Shown here one piece after another: positions 1-7,869 of a stretch of DNA of 64,000 nucleotides. How positions within the stretch are numbered: the stretch's first letter is position 1; every line of letters begins with the position of its first letter. The notes beneath the pieces were generated by a model. The model did no database searches. It was given only the letters and a program-made list of their open reading frames with translations, and had not been told where the DNA came from. Made by a program: the position numbers and the translations under genes. The DNA lies in NCBI GenBank assembly GCA_934479825.1, contig CAKSOW010000001.1, positions 1-64,000 on the forward strand. The letters are read 5' to 3'. The DNA is from an uncultured Eubacteriales bacterium. GTDB taxonomy: Bacteria > Bacillota > Clostridia > Oscillospirales > CAG-382.

Positions 1-96
1 TCGATTAAGAACAATCCGTATCATAGCAAAACAGCGAAAAGGGCGGCGAGTGAGTATTTGAAGTTAAAGGAAAAGGAGAAGAAAGAGGCGAAGTAG
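1..96 (+). CDS. 3' end of an unidentified gene (truncated by window edge)
   Basis: The first reading frame is open from base 1 to a TAG at 94-96, encoding 31 residues. The end is strongly basic and charged, finishing in a Lys/Glu-rich helix-like tail. A clean intrinsic terminator follows 12 nt later, which supports a real gene end. Too little is present to assign a function. Confidence 0.5.
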   Translation, partial: SIKNNPYHSKTAKRAASEYLKLKEKEKKEAK

Positions 97-107
97 AGCA
101 ACAGAAA

Positions 108-135
108 AAAAGACGATACTTACGTATCGTCTTTT
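108..135 (+). terminator. Intrinsic terminator after the partial gene
   Basis: A perfect 12-bp stem (AAAAGACGATAC, 108-119, paired with GTATCGTCTTTT, 124-135) with a 4-nt loop, ending in a T-rich stretch. Because the stem is flanked by A and T runs it may also stop transcription from the tRNA on the other strand. Confidence 0.8.
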
Positions 136-203
136 CTATTTAGTTGAAACGTATACACGAAATAGCCTCGTTTTAGAATGAGGTGGTTCGTTTGAGTCAA
201 CTT

Positions 204-280
204 TGGTGGAGACAAGTGGAATCGAACCACTGACCTCTTGCATGTCAAGCAAGCACTCTAACCAGCTGAGCTATGCCTCC
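204..280 (-). tRNA. tRNA-Val (anticodon GAC)
   Basis: Read on the minus strand this folds as a complete cloverleaf. The 7-bp acceptor stem is GGAGGCA with TGTCTCC, the anticodon stem is CTTGC/GCAAG with loop TTGACAT (anticodon GAC, valine), and the T arm has the normal TTCGATT loop. The discriminator base is A, and the 3' CCA is encoded (complement of 204-206). No integrase or att-like duplication is seen beside it. Confidence 0.93.
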
Positions 281-412
281 GTGTGAACCGAATTGTTTTC
301 AATCGGCTCAACAATCATATTATAGCATTATTTGATTGGTTTGTCAACCTTTTTTCTCATTATTTTGCAAAAAAGAAAATTATATTCCGACATTCCGACA
401 TTTTAACCGAAA

Positions 413-1087
413 TTATTCTATGGTAACATTGGCCCATAGCATGTAGTGATCTGTGAAAGCTTCGGTTACGGTGCCGATTTCTCCGAATTTCATATTTTTT
501 GAAATCAAGATATTGTCGATTGCTTCGCCGGAGCCGGGAAACGTGACGATTTTATGGCTTGCTTTGTTAGCCATATCGGCGGCCGGGAGAACCTCAAACT
601 CCGTAAAGTTTTCCGTGTTAAAATCGCCGGTGAGGATAAAAGAACGGCTTTGCTTTAAGAGACCGGCAAGCTGTAAAAACTGAGGTGCGCGGAGCTCGGC
701 TGATTCATAAGCAAGATGCGTACCGAAAAAGTCTAAGTTTTTTGTGCCTAAATTTAAGACCGCATGTCCGACAGCCCGTCCTTCGGCAGTGGATTCTAAC
801 TCCATCATGGAAAAGCCCACAATCGGAAATCGGGAAAGGAGCATGGTGCCGTAAAAGCCGCCCTGATAGTCAATCGCGCGGATAAATCGGTAAAAGGGAA
901 GTCCGGAGGCTTCCGAAAGGAGCGCCGGTTGGTTGATATCGCCGACGCGTTCCGTTTTGTATTCGATCTCCTGGACGCCGCAAATATCAAGTCCCGTTTC
1001 ACGGATAACTTTCCCGATTTTTTGCAAATCTCCGTCCGCATAGGCGGCATGGCAAATGTTATATGTACCGACGCGTATAGTCTGCAT
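413..1087 (-). CDS. Endonuclease/exonuclease/phosphatase (EEP) family metal-dependent hydrolase
   Basis: A 224-residue protein covering a single EEP (DNase I-like) domain. Visible family motifs are N10 in the first strand, the metal-binding E40 in GVQEIE, H124 in GTHLAY, the GDFN motif at 154-157, D191 in IDNILIS, and D213-H214 near the end (the SDH motif equivalent). The domain hydrolyses phosphodiester bonds in nucleic acids, phospholipids or small phosphoesters; the substrate cannot be read from the sequence. There is no signal peptide, so it is probably cytoplasmic. It is a single-gene unit with its own promoter at 1126-1154. Confidence 0.85.
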   Translation of the reverse strand: MQTIRVGTYNICHAAYADGDLQKIGKVIRETGLDICGVQEIEYKTERVGDINQPALLSEASGLPFYRFIRAIDYQGGFYGTMLLSRFPIVGFSMMELESTAEGRAVGHAVLNLGTKNLDFFGTHLAYESAELRAPQFLQLAGLLKQSRSFILTGDFNTENFTEFEVLPAADMANKASHKIVTFPGSGEAIDNILISKNMKFGEIGTVTEAFTDHYMLWANVTIE

Positions 1088-1125
1088 GTAATGAACCTCG
1101 CATGTCCGATTATTTCTATGGATGT

Positions 1126-1154
1126 ATTATAATGGAAAGAGCCGGTTTTGTCAA
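1126..1154 (-). promoter_or_regulatory. Sigma-A type promoter for the EEP hydrolase gene
   Basis: On the minus strand TTGACA (1154-1149) and TATAAT (1131-1126) are separated by exactly 17 nt, about 40 nt upstream of the start codon. Both hexamers match the consensus fully. Confidence 0.85.
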
Positions 1155-1212
1155 GAAAATAACCAAAACTGTAAAAAGACGGACGGCAAACGTAAATACA
1201 TATTTGTCTGAC

Positions 1213-1240
1213 TTGATTTTTTCTAAATAGATGCTATAAT
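1213..1240 (+). promoter_or_regulatory. Sigma-A type promoter for the DUF1275 gene
   Basis: TTGATT (1213-1218) and TATAAT (1235-1240) with a 16-nt spacer, 33 nt before the ATG at 1273. Confidence 0.7.
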
Positions 1241-1272
1241 AGAGTTGACTATTTGGCGAAGGGGGAATACTT

Positions 1273-1944
1273 ATGGGAATTCTTCATAAAGGGCAAATGT
1301 CGGATTCCTTGTTGACCGCCTTGTTTGTTGTGCTGTCCGGCGGTTTTCAGGATGCCTATACGTATGTTTGCCGCGGAAAAGTCTTTGCCAATGCACAGAC
1401 CGGCAATATTGTCTTGATGAGCACACATTTATTTGACGGGCATTATGGGGAAAGTCTCCGGTATATGATACCGATTGTCGCCTTTTTGATGGGCACATTT
1501 TTTGCAGAGGCGGTGCACAGCCGGTTAAAGCATTATGAAAAAATCCATTGGCGGCAGATTATTCTTGCCTGCGAAATTGTATTTCTGTTAATCGTTGGTT
1601 TTCTGCCGCAGAATTTCAATGCATTAGCGAATGCGCTTGTTTCGTTTGTTTGTGCACTCCAAGTGCAGACATTCCGTAAGGTACGGGGACATCTGTATGC
1701 CAGCACCATGTGTATCGGAAATATGCGCAGCGGATCAGAAGCGTTATTCGCCTATTTTAAAACACGTGACAAGGAAATATTGAATAAAGCCGGCATCTAC
1801 TTTTTTGTTATCTTTCTGTTCGCGCTTGGCGCCGGTATCGGGAGCATTGTGACGGGATTTTTGGGACACGGTGCTATCTGGATCAGCTGTGCGCTGTTGT
1901 TTATCAGCTTTTTGTTGATGTTTATTGAAGAAAAGCTGGAATAG
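1273..1944 (+). CDS. YoaK/DUF1275 family membrane protein
   Basis: A 223-residue integral membrane protein with about six hydrophobic segments. The N-terminal stretch SGGFQDAYTYVCRGKVFANA, followed by QTGN, is the signature of the DUF1275 (YoaK) family, and length and topology fit. The biochemical role of this family is not established; transport is a guess. The start is supported by a GGGGG-type ribosome binding site and a promoter 33 nt upstream. It appears to be a single-gene unit. Confidence 0.85.
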   Translation: MGILHKGQMSDSLLTALFVVLSGGFQDAYTYVCRGKVFANAQTGNIVLMSTHLFDGHYGESLRYMIPIVAFLMGTFFAEAVHSRLKHYEKIHWRQIILACEIVFLLIVGFLPQNFNALANALVSFVCALQVQTFRKVRGHLYASTMCIGNMRSGSEALFAYFKTRDKEILNKAGIYFFVIFLFALGAGIGSIVTGFLGHGAIWISCALLFISFLLMFIEEKLE

Positions 1945-2024
1945 AGAATGCTTTGGAAATAAATGGATAAAAAATTTTAAGTTTACCGCTAATTTTATGG
2001 TATGTCAATGCGGAGGTTGTGTAA

Positions 2025-3281
2025 TTGGAAATTGAAATCAAAAATCGCTATCATGCAGATGTTGTAGTTGCAGGAGGGGGAACGGCAGGAGTATTTGCGG
2101 CGATTGCGGCGGCAAGAACGGGCGCAAAGACAATATTGATCGAAAAAAACAGCATTTTAGGCGGGACAATGACCGCAGCAGGAGTCAATTTTCCGGGATT
2201 GTTTTTTGCATGGGGAAAGAAAATAATTGACGGCCCGTGCTGGGAGGCGATACAGCGCACAATCGATCTGGGAGGGGCTGTAATGCCGGAAATAACATTC
2301 AAACCCGAACGACACTGGTACGAACAGATCACCCTGAACAAATTTATTTACATATCTGTTCTTTTTCAGATGTGCGAGGAATCCGGCGTTCAGTTGATAT
2401 GCAATGCCATGATTTCGGCCGTAAAAGAAAATGATAAAAATATAGATATCCTTATAACCGAGAAAACCGGAATGTCGGTTATAACGGCAAAAAAAGCAAT
2501 CGATGCGACAGGTGATGCAAACTTTGTGCAAATGGCAGGCTATGACGTGGAAAAAAGTGCGGTTCAACAGCCTGCAACGCTGCAAAATCATATTTCGGGA
2601 TATTGTCGGGAAAACATATCGGCGGAAGAAGTAAGGGAAAAGTTTGCAAATGAGAAATTCCCTGAATATCTGACTGTGGATAAGATTCTCTCTTATATTA
2701 GTATGGGTAAGATTGATATGCATATTCCGTGCAGTGATGCAGATACCTCACAGGGAAGGACAATGCTTGAAAAACAAGCGTATTCCGATCTGTTGAAAGT
2801 ATATCGGTTTTTAAAAAATATAAAAGGATTTGAAAATCTTGAATTTGATTATACCGCGGCCGAAACGGGAGTCAGAGAATCTAACAGAATTGTAGGAGAA
2901 AAAACGATTACGGCAGAAGACTATATTCAAGGTGTTTTGTATGACGATTCGGTATGCTATGCCTTTTATCCGATTGATTTGCATGTTATGACCGGGATAC
3001 AGAAAACATATCTTCCGGAAAATGTGGTAGCGAAGATTCCCTATGGCGCGCTTATTCCGAAAAAATCAAGAAATATACTTTGTGCCGGAAGGTGTATTTC
3101 TTCCGATACCTATGCAAACAGCGCGGTTCGGGTTGAAGCCGTTTCTATGGCAACGGGACAGGCGGCAGGGTGTGCAGCGGCTTTGGCGTCGCAGGGCGAT
3201 ACAGATGTCAGCGATGTACCGTATGAAGAGCTTTGCAACGCATTAAAAAGAATAGGAGCTATAACGGATTTTAACGGATAA
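2025..3281 (+). CDS. FAD-dependent oxidoreductase
   Basis: A 418-residue flavoprotein of the FAD_oxidored type. The N-terminal Rossmann fold shows GGGTAG (17-22) for the FAD pyrophosphate and E40 for the ribose. The C-terminal part has the second FAD-contact region (AGRCISSDTYA and ATGQAAG). The start is TTG at 2025, chosen because GGAGG lies 9 nt upstream and no ATG fits better. There is no signal peptide. The substrate is unknown; relatives oxidise or dehydrogenate small hydroxylated compounds and often sit in carbohydrate clusters, but no such neighbours are seen here. A strong hairpin follows at 3298-3341. Confidence 0.8.
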   Translation: MEIEIKNRYHADVVVAGGGTAGVFAAIAAARTGAKTILIEKNSILGGTMTAAGVNFPGLFFAWGKKIIDGPCWEAIQRTIDLGGAVMPEITFKPERHWYEQITLNKFIYISVLFQMCEESGVQLICNAMISAVKENDKNIDILITEKTGMSVITAKKAIDATGDANFVQMAGYDVEKSAVQQPATLQNHISGYCRENISAEEVREKFANEKFPEYLTVDKILSYISMGKIDMHIPCSDADTSQGRTMLEKQAYSDLLKVYRFLKNIKGFENLEFDYTAAETGVRESNRIVGEKTITAEDYIQGVLYDDSVCYAFYPIDLHVMTGIQKTYLPENVVAKIPYGALIPKKSRNILCAGRCISSDTYANSAVRVEAVSMATGQAAGCAAALASQGDTDVSDVPYEELCNALKRIGAITDFNG

Positions 3282-3297
3282 AAAACTTTCCTTGACC

Positions 3298-3341
3298 ACA
3301 AGAACCACCAATGCAGGATGTCCTGTATTGGTGGTTCTTGT
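3298..3341. terminator. Long hairpin after the flavoprotein gene
   Basis: A 21-bp stem with one G-T pair (ACAAGAACCACCAATGCAGGA at 3298-3318, loop TG, complement 3321-3341) starts 16 nt after the stop codon. There is no T run behind it, so it may be a 3'-protecting hairpin rather than a classical terminator. The next 220 bases (3342-3562) contain no recognisable gene. Confidence 0.5.
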
Positions 3342-3562
3342 CAGACAGGTAAATTGTTACCGTGAGTATCTGAAAACCGTATAAACAAAAGACTTGCATA
3401 AAATTCGCTTTTACTTTCCCAAAAATCGTATAGTCGTCTTTTATTTAGGGGATAGTGAAGAGGTAATAAGTAAAAAATCGACAAGCACGAATCGTACTTG
3501 CCGATCTATTTGTCTCGCGCCGCCGAAAAAGATATCGCGTTTTTGGGGCAAAGGGTCAAATT

Positions 3563-4552
3563 TCAGATGGATATTTGATTGCTTTCAAACTGTCCAATCA
3601 GCCATGCGTTATAATCCTCGGGGACTTGTGACTCCTGCAATAACAACTTAAAGATTGCAATCGATGTCGGACAATTACCGCCGTACTCTTTCTTTGCTCT
3701 TTCCAAAAGCTGTTCTTTTGAATAATTCCCTGATAAATAGCAAAGGTAATATTCTGCCGCCAAAACAAACTCTTCCTCATCGCCAGATCGCCAATCTTCA
3801 ATCAGCGCACGGTGGCAAGCTTTTAATTTTTCATTGCTTTCAATATATTTCCAATATAAGCTTGTCAATTTCTCGCTTGCAAAGCCATGCATAAGCTCGT
3901 GAGCAATAAGAGGGTAGAAATCGACCGCTCCGGCAGAGCGGCAAAAACAAGTCAAAAACGAGCCGCCATACAGAGTGAATGCCGTCGGAGCGCTAAAAAA
4001 TGAAACATAAATATTGGCAGAAGCTATGACTGATGATTTTTTCAGTAAAGAAACGTTTCGAAATAGCGAGTCTGCATCGTAGCCTGCAACCGCAGTTTCC
4101 TTTGGTTTCATTTCGGAATACACCATAGGTAAGATACGCTCTTTGTATATGCTTTCAAATCCTATGTTTTTAAGCACAGTCAATCTCTTTGCATACAGAT
4201 CGGCGAACCCGTCTTTCAGCCACCCTAGAACCGGATATATGTAGGATGCCGTAAACCCGCCTGTTATCCTCTCCTTTACTGTGTCTTCAATTTTTCGCGG
4301 ATCGTTGAACATATCAATTAAATCGTCTTACGTCAAGCATTCCAAATCACTATCAAAGTATGCGCTTACAATCAGGCAGATATTTGACATTCCTATAAAA
4401 TTATCCCCGAAGTCTCCCGGCAAAAGAGCGTTGATATATTCGATTTCTTCGATTTGTTTTTTGTTCATCCATTTGGTATCGTTCAGCAACCTTTTTTCGA
4501 GAAAACAAAGCGTATCAAGAGCAAGGCTTGATTTTACCTGAATATGGGACAT
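3563..4552 (-). pseudogene. Putative zinc metallopeptidase-like gene interrupted by an in-frame TAA
   Basis: Two minus-strand reading frames, 4552-4328 (74 residues) and 4312-3563 (249 residues), lie in the same frame and are separated only by one TAA (4330-4328) and five sense codons. The second part has no ribosome binding site in front of its ATG. Read through, the protein would be about 329 residues. It carries an HELMH motif (HExxH zinc site) in the second part, followed about 60 residues later by a Glu-rich segment that could hold the third ligand, as in gluzincins. There is no signal peptide. This is either a recent nonsense mutation, a sequence error or a readthrough case. The family is not firmly recognised; DUF5700-type putative peptidases look most similar in layout. 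Confidence 0.65.
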
Positions 4553-4628
4553 ACGACCTCCAATGGCTTAATACTTTAATTATATCATGAAATTCGTTGT
4601 GTTTCAATCTTCGTTGCAGCGAAAGAGC

Positions 4629-4668
4629 AAAAAATAAACCCTTCCCGAACTTTATCTGAGAAGGGTTT
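4629..4668 (-). terminator. Intrinsic terminator after tRNA-Gln
   Basis: On the minus strand the stem AAACCCTTC (4668-4660) pairs with GAAGGGTTT (4644-4636), followed by an A/T-rich tail of six T residues directly downstream of the tRNA. Confidence 0.85.
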
Positions 4669-4742
4669 TGGCTGCGGAACTAGGATTTGAACCCAGACAA
4701 ACAGAGTCAGAGTCTGTCGTGCTGCCATTACACAATTCCGCA
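4669..4742 (-). tRNA. tRNA-Gln (anticodon CTG)
   Basis: A cloverleaf on the minus strand with acceptor stem TGCGGAA/TTCCGCA, anticodon stem ACAGA/TCTGT and loop CTCTGAC (anticodon CTG), T arm CTGGG-TTCAAAT-CCTAG, and G discriminator. CCA is encoded (complement of 4669-4671). A terminator follows immediately. Confidence 0.93.
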
Positions 4743-4866
4743 ATGCTTTCAACTGACGGAATATATTTTACCATAACACGCACCGTTTGTCAATAGGTTT
4801 TTCTGATTTTTTAACGATTTATTTTATAAACATTTTAAAAATAAATTTTCGCTTTGCCGTCTTGTT

Positions 4867-6021
4867 TTATACGCGTTCTTCAAGACCGCTTGCATCCGAC
4901 CGATACGCCGCTTCCATGACGCGGTTCACGTAAGCTCCGTCAGAGAAATCAGGCGAAAAGGCCTTTCTTTCGTTCACCGCGGACAGATAACTGTACATCG
5001 AATGAATATGTCCGCGAAACCAGCCGATCGGCGCACGTAATCCCGGTAAAACAGATTCCGGAATGTCGTAACGGTTGACGCATTCGATTGCGGTAAAACC
5101 GCGTTCACCGCCGTTGGGGGCAGAGGGACGTTTAGCATCGTAAAAATACAGATAATTCGGGTTCATAAGGTCAAATTTCAGCGCACCGTCTGTCCCGTAT
5201 ACAGTAAGCGTAAAGTCGTCGTTGGCGCCGACCGAAACCTTGCTGGCTTCAATCGTGCCGCAGGCGCCCCCGGCAAGTCGGGCTGTGATATAAAACGCTT
5301 CGTCCGCGTTTGTACGCCACGGTTTTCCGTCTGCACCCGCGCGTTCCGGATAAACGATCTGTGAAAGGCCTCTGACGGTTTCGATCCGGTTTTCCGGAGA
5401 TTTTCCGAGAACAAAAGATAAAAGGTCGATTGCATGAGAGCCGAGATCAAACAGCACACCGCCGCCGCAGATATCCTTATCCTGTTTCCAGCCGCGCGGT
5501 TTTGCCGGGTCTGTGCTTGATGAGTGCAGATAGGCGCTGCGGAACGAAACGATTTTTCCCAGACGTCCCTCTGCCACGAGAGAAGCGGCGCGCAGAGCCG
5601 CCGGAAGATGACGGTTGTTGAATACAACACCGCAAATGCTGTCAGTGTTTCCGGCAAGTGCGGCAAGTTCTTCGGCTTGGGCGGCAGTAATGCCGAGCGG
5701 CTTTTCACAAAGCACATTTTTGCCGTGCGCGAGTGCTGCCTTTACTTGCTCGTAATGACAGATGTTCGGTGTGCAGATATCGATTACATCAATTTCCGGA
5801 TTTTCCAAAACTGCCTGATAGTCGGTCGCGGCATGTTCAAATCCCAGCATATCGGCCTTTTGCCGCGCTGTTTTTTCATCGCGCGTGACAAGCGTATGCA
5901 AATGCGCTTCAAAGGGCAGGGGGTGGTAGCAATAGCGCAAATTGGCGACAGATGTCGCATGAGCACGGCCCATAGCGCCGGAGCCGAGCATGGCAATGCA
6001 AATTTTTCTTTTATTTTCCAT
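4867..6021 (-). CDS. Gfo/Idh/MocA family NAD(P)-dependent oxidoreductase
   Basis: A 384-residue cytoplasmic enzyme. The N-terminal dinucleotide-binding fold has the glycine motif LGSGAMGRAHA (12-22), and the family-defining CEKP motif is at 105-108. A C-terminal alpha/beta substrate domain follows, with GGGVLFDLGSHAIDL carrying the usual catalytic His/Asp region. Family members oxidise or reduce a hydroxyl of a sugar, inositol or similar polyol. The exact substrate is not evident, because the gene stands alone with its own promoter (6050-6078). The start is the ATG at 6021 with an AGGAAA site before it. Confidence 0.88.
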   Translation of the reverse strand: MENKRKICIAMLGSGAMGRAHATSVANLRYCYHPLPFEAHLHTLVTRDEKTARQKADMLGFEHAATDYQAVLENPEIDVIDICTPNICHYEQVKAALAHGKNVLCEKPLGITAAQAEELAALAGNTDSICGVVFNNRHLPAALRAASLVAEGRLGKIVSFRSAYLHSSSTDPAKPRGWKQDKDICGGGVLFDLGSHAIDLLSFVLGKSPENRIETVRGLSQIVYPERAGADGKPWRTNADEAFYITARLAGGACGTIEASKVSVGANDDFTLTVYGTDGALKFDLMNPNYLYFYDAKRPSAPNGGERGFTAIECVNRYDIPESVLPGLRAPIGWFRGHIHSMYSYLSAVNERKAFSPDFSDGAYVNRVMEAAYRSDASGLEERV

Positions 6022-6049
6022 TTTCTGTTTCCTTTATCTCGTTTTTTTC

Positions 6050-6078
6050 ATTTTATCATAGAAGAAGCGTTTTTTCAA
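6050..6078 (-). promoter_or_regulatory. Promoter for the Gfo/Idh/MocA gene
   Basis: On the minus strand TTGAAA (6078-6073), a 17-nt spacer and TAAAAT (6055-6050), 28 nt upstream of the ATG. It is back to back with the plus-strand promoter at 6109. Confidence 0.7.
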
Positions 6079-6108
6079 GAGTTTTTATGAGAAAATTCTT
6101 TATAACTC

Positions 6109-6137
6109 TTGACAGATACCTTTTGTTATGATAAAAT
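6109..6137 (+). promoter_or_regulatory. Promoter for the riboswitch-controlled OadB-like operon
   Basis: TTGACA (6109-6114), a 17-nt spacer and TAAAAT (6132-6137). Transcription would start near 6144, about 20 nt before the first stem of the riboswitch. Confidence 0.8.
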
Positions 6138-6162
6138 AAGTAAACTAAAACAAAATCTTCCG

Positions 6163-6283
6163 GATAAAAGGGAGTAGCGGCGGAAAACCGTTGCAGAAGC
6201 GTCAATACACGATCGTTTACAGACAAGACAGGCCGGCTGTTTGGTAAATGATCCGCGTCTGCATGAAACGCGAGACTTTTATC
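6163..6283 (+). promoter_or_regulatory. yybP-ykoY (Mn2+) type riboswitch
   Basis: A closing stem P1 is formed by GATAAAAG (6163-6170) and CTTTTATC (6276-6283), 8 bp without mismatch. Directly inside it lie the two conserved strands that build the metal site in this family: GGAGTAGC after the 5' strand (6171-6178) and GCGAGA before the 3' strand (6270-6275). A short hairpin (CGG-AAAA-CCG) follows, then GTCAAT (6201-6206) and CCGGCT (6233-6238), both in the order seen in the Lactococcus lactis yybP-ykoY RNA as I remember it. Members of this class sense Mn2+ and normally switch genes on. A run of eight T (6320-6327) lies between the aptamer and the start codon, but I cannot define the expression platform. 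A Na+-sensing class would suit the downstream gene, yet the bases match yybP-ykoY. Confidence 0.8.
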
Positions 6284-6351
6284 GTGTAACCGATTTATGG
6301 CGTTATACGGTGAAGGTCGTTTTTTTTGCCGAAAAGAACAGGAGTGAGAAT

Positions 6352-7473
6352 ATGGAATTTCTGGACAAAATCAGTTTTCTATACACAGGCTTTGCGGCGC
6401 TTGTTGATTGGCGCTACGTTGTCATGTGGATTATCGGCGGTATTTTAATCTATCTTGCCATTAAGAAAGATATGGAACCGACGCTTCTTTTGCCGCTCGG
6501 CTTCGGCACGATTCTCGTTAATATCCCGTTTTCGGGCGCGGTGGGGGAAAGCGGCGCTCTGACAACCCTCTTTGACGCAGGTATTGCCAATGAGCTGTTT
6601 CCGCTGATTCTGTTTATCGGTATCGGCGCTATGATCGACTTTACACCGCTTCTTGCCAATCCTAAGTTAATGATTTTCGGCGCTGCGGCTCAGTTTGGTA
6701 TTTTCTTTACGTTCTGTCTTGCGTCCATGTTCTTCCCGATAAACGACGCGGCTTCGATCGGTATTATCGGTGCGGCAGACGGCCCGACGGCTATCGTTGT
6801 CGCCCAGGCGCTTGATTCCCAGTTTACGGGCGCTATTATGGTTGCGGCATATTCCTATATGGCGCTTGTGCCGATTATCCAACCGCCGGTTATCAAACTG
6901 CTTACCACCAAAAAAGAGCGCTTGATCCGTATGCCGTATGCAAACGCCGAAGTTTCGCGCGTAACCAAAATTCTCTTCCCGATCGTCATCACGATTATTG
7001 CCGGAATTGTTGCTCCCGAATCGGTATCCCTTATCGGCTTCTTAATGTTTGGTAATCTGATCCGCGAATGCGGTGTGCTTGATTCGCTTTCCGAAACAGC
7101 ACAAAAGGTGCTTGCCAACCTCATTACTATCTTCCTTGGTCTTACGATTGCCGTACAGATGCAGGCGGATAAGTTCTTACAGCCGGCTACGCTTTTGATT
7201 CTCGGACTTGGCCTCTTTGCCTTTATTTTTGATACGGTTGGCGGTGTGCTGTTTGCTAAGTTCCTCAATCTCTTCTTAAAGACCAAAATCAATCCGATGA
7301 TCGGCGCGGCCGGTATTTCGGCTTTCCCGATGTCGGGACGAGTCGTGCATAAAATGGGTCTTGCCGAAGATAAGGGCAACTTCCTTCTTATGCATTCGAT
7401 CGGCGTAAACGTATCCGGACAGATCGCATCGGTTATTGCCGGCGGTCTGATTCTCAACTTCTTTTTGAAATAA
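6352..7473 (+). CDS. OadB-like Na+-translocating decarboxylase beta subunit (orphan paralogue)
   Basis: A 373-residue, very hydrophobic protein of the OadB/MmdB/GcdB family, the membrane subunit that decarboxylates carboxybiotin and pumps Na+. The residues known as essential in Klebsiella OadB are present with identical spacing: D143 in GAADGP (D203), Y169 (Y229), N314 (N373), G318 (G377), S323 (S382) and R330 (R389). The start is the ATG at 6352, with GGAG 8 nt upstream; the frame is open further upstream, but that part overlaps the leader RNA. No carboxyltransferase or biotin carrier is nearby. Only a small OadG-like gene follows, 13 nt downstream. A complete pump operon with a second oadB lies at 32.4-37.5 kb. 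Regulation is probably by the Mn2+-type riboswitch at 6163-6283. Confidence 0.9.
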   Translation: MEFLDKISFLYTGFAALVDWRYVVMWIIGGILIYLAIKKDMEPTLLLPLGFGTILVNIPFSGAVGESGALTTLFDAGIANELFPLILFIGIGAMIDFTPLLANPKLMIFGAAAQFGIFFTFCLASMFFPINDAASIGIIGAADGPTAIVVAQALDSQFTGAIMVAAYSYMALVPIIQPPVIKLLTTKKERLIRMPYANAEVSRVTKILFPIVITIIAGIVAPESVSLIGFLMFGNLIRECGVLDSLSETAQKVLANLITIFLGLTIAVQMQADKFLQPATLLILGLGLFAFIFDTVGGVLFAKFLNLFLKTKINPMIGAAGISAFPMSGRVVHKMGLAEDKGNFLLMHSIGVNVSGQIASVIAGGLILNFFLK

Positions 7474-7485
7474 GGAGAAACGAAA

Positions 7486-7641
7486 ATGGGAGATATCTTT
7501 TTTAATCCGATGGCTTTTGTGAATAATCTCATCTATATGGCTGCCGGAATGTTCAGTATCATGGTGGTTATCGGCGTCATTATTTGCGTCGTGCTTTTGC
7601 TTAACGCTTTGACTAAGCCGAAGAAAGAGAAAAACGACTGA
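7486..7641 (+). CDS. Small OadG-like single-pass membrane protein
   Basis: A 51-residue gene starting at ATG 7486 with AAGGAGAA 6 nt upstream, 13 nt after the oadB-like gene. One long hydrophobic helix covers residues about 16-41 (AAGMFSIMVVIGVIICVVLL inside it), followed by a short basic tail ending KKEKND. Position, topology and the G-M-x-x-V/I pattern at the start of the helix resemble the gamma (OadG) subunit, which anchors the alpha subunit to OadB. It is shorter than usual OadG (80-120 residues) and lacks the Pro/Ala-rich soluble tail and the C-terminal Zn-binding or alpha-contact part. That fits a pump that does not dock a carboxyltransferase. Confidence 0.7.
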   Translation: MGDIFFNPMAFVNNLIYMAAGMFSIMVVIGVIICVVLLLNALTKPKKEKND

Positions 7642-7741
7642 CGATAAAGACAATGAAGCATTCTCTCTGACCTTGCCCGTTTTTCATAGAAAGAACGGAA
7701 TTAAACTTGGTCTTTGAGTCATTTTGTCATAAAAATCAAAA

Positions 7742-7779
7742 GACGCGCGACGTCCCGGAGTGACCGGGCGTCGCGCGTC
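7742..7779 (-). terminator. Strong GC-rich terminator of the nitroreductase gene
   Basis: A 17-bp stem (GACGCGCGACGTCCCGG at 7742-7758 and its near-complement ending at 7779) with a small loop. Read on the minus strand it is followed by TTTTGATTTTTAT, so it ends the nitroreductase transcript; it may also stop the OadB-like operon from the other side. Confidence 0.75.
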
Positions 7780-7869
7780 GAAACTTAGAGTTATTTGTTC
7801 CCCTTTTTCTTGAAAGAGCGGGGGCGAGATCACAAGGGCAGGGCAATCGGCCCTTGCGCCAATACATTC

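Noticed and set aside
204..280. tRNA-Val as an integration site of a genomic island
   Set aside because: No integrase, no direct repeat of the tRNA end and no phage genes nearby.
6163..6283. Na+-sensing (DUF1646-type) riboswitch as the explanation of the OadB leader
   Set aside because: It would fit the Na+-pump function, but the bases next to P1 (GGAGTAGC and GCGAGA) and the internal GTCAAT match the yybP-ykoY Mn2+ class. Kept as a test, not as the call.
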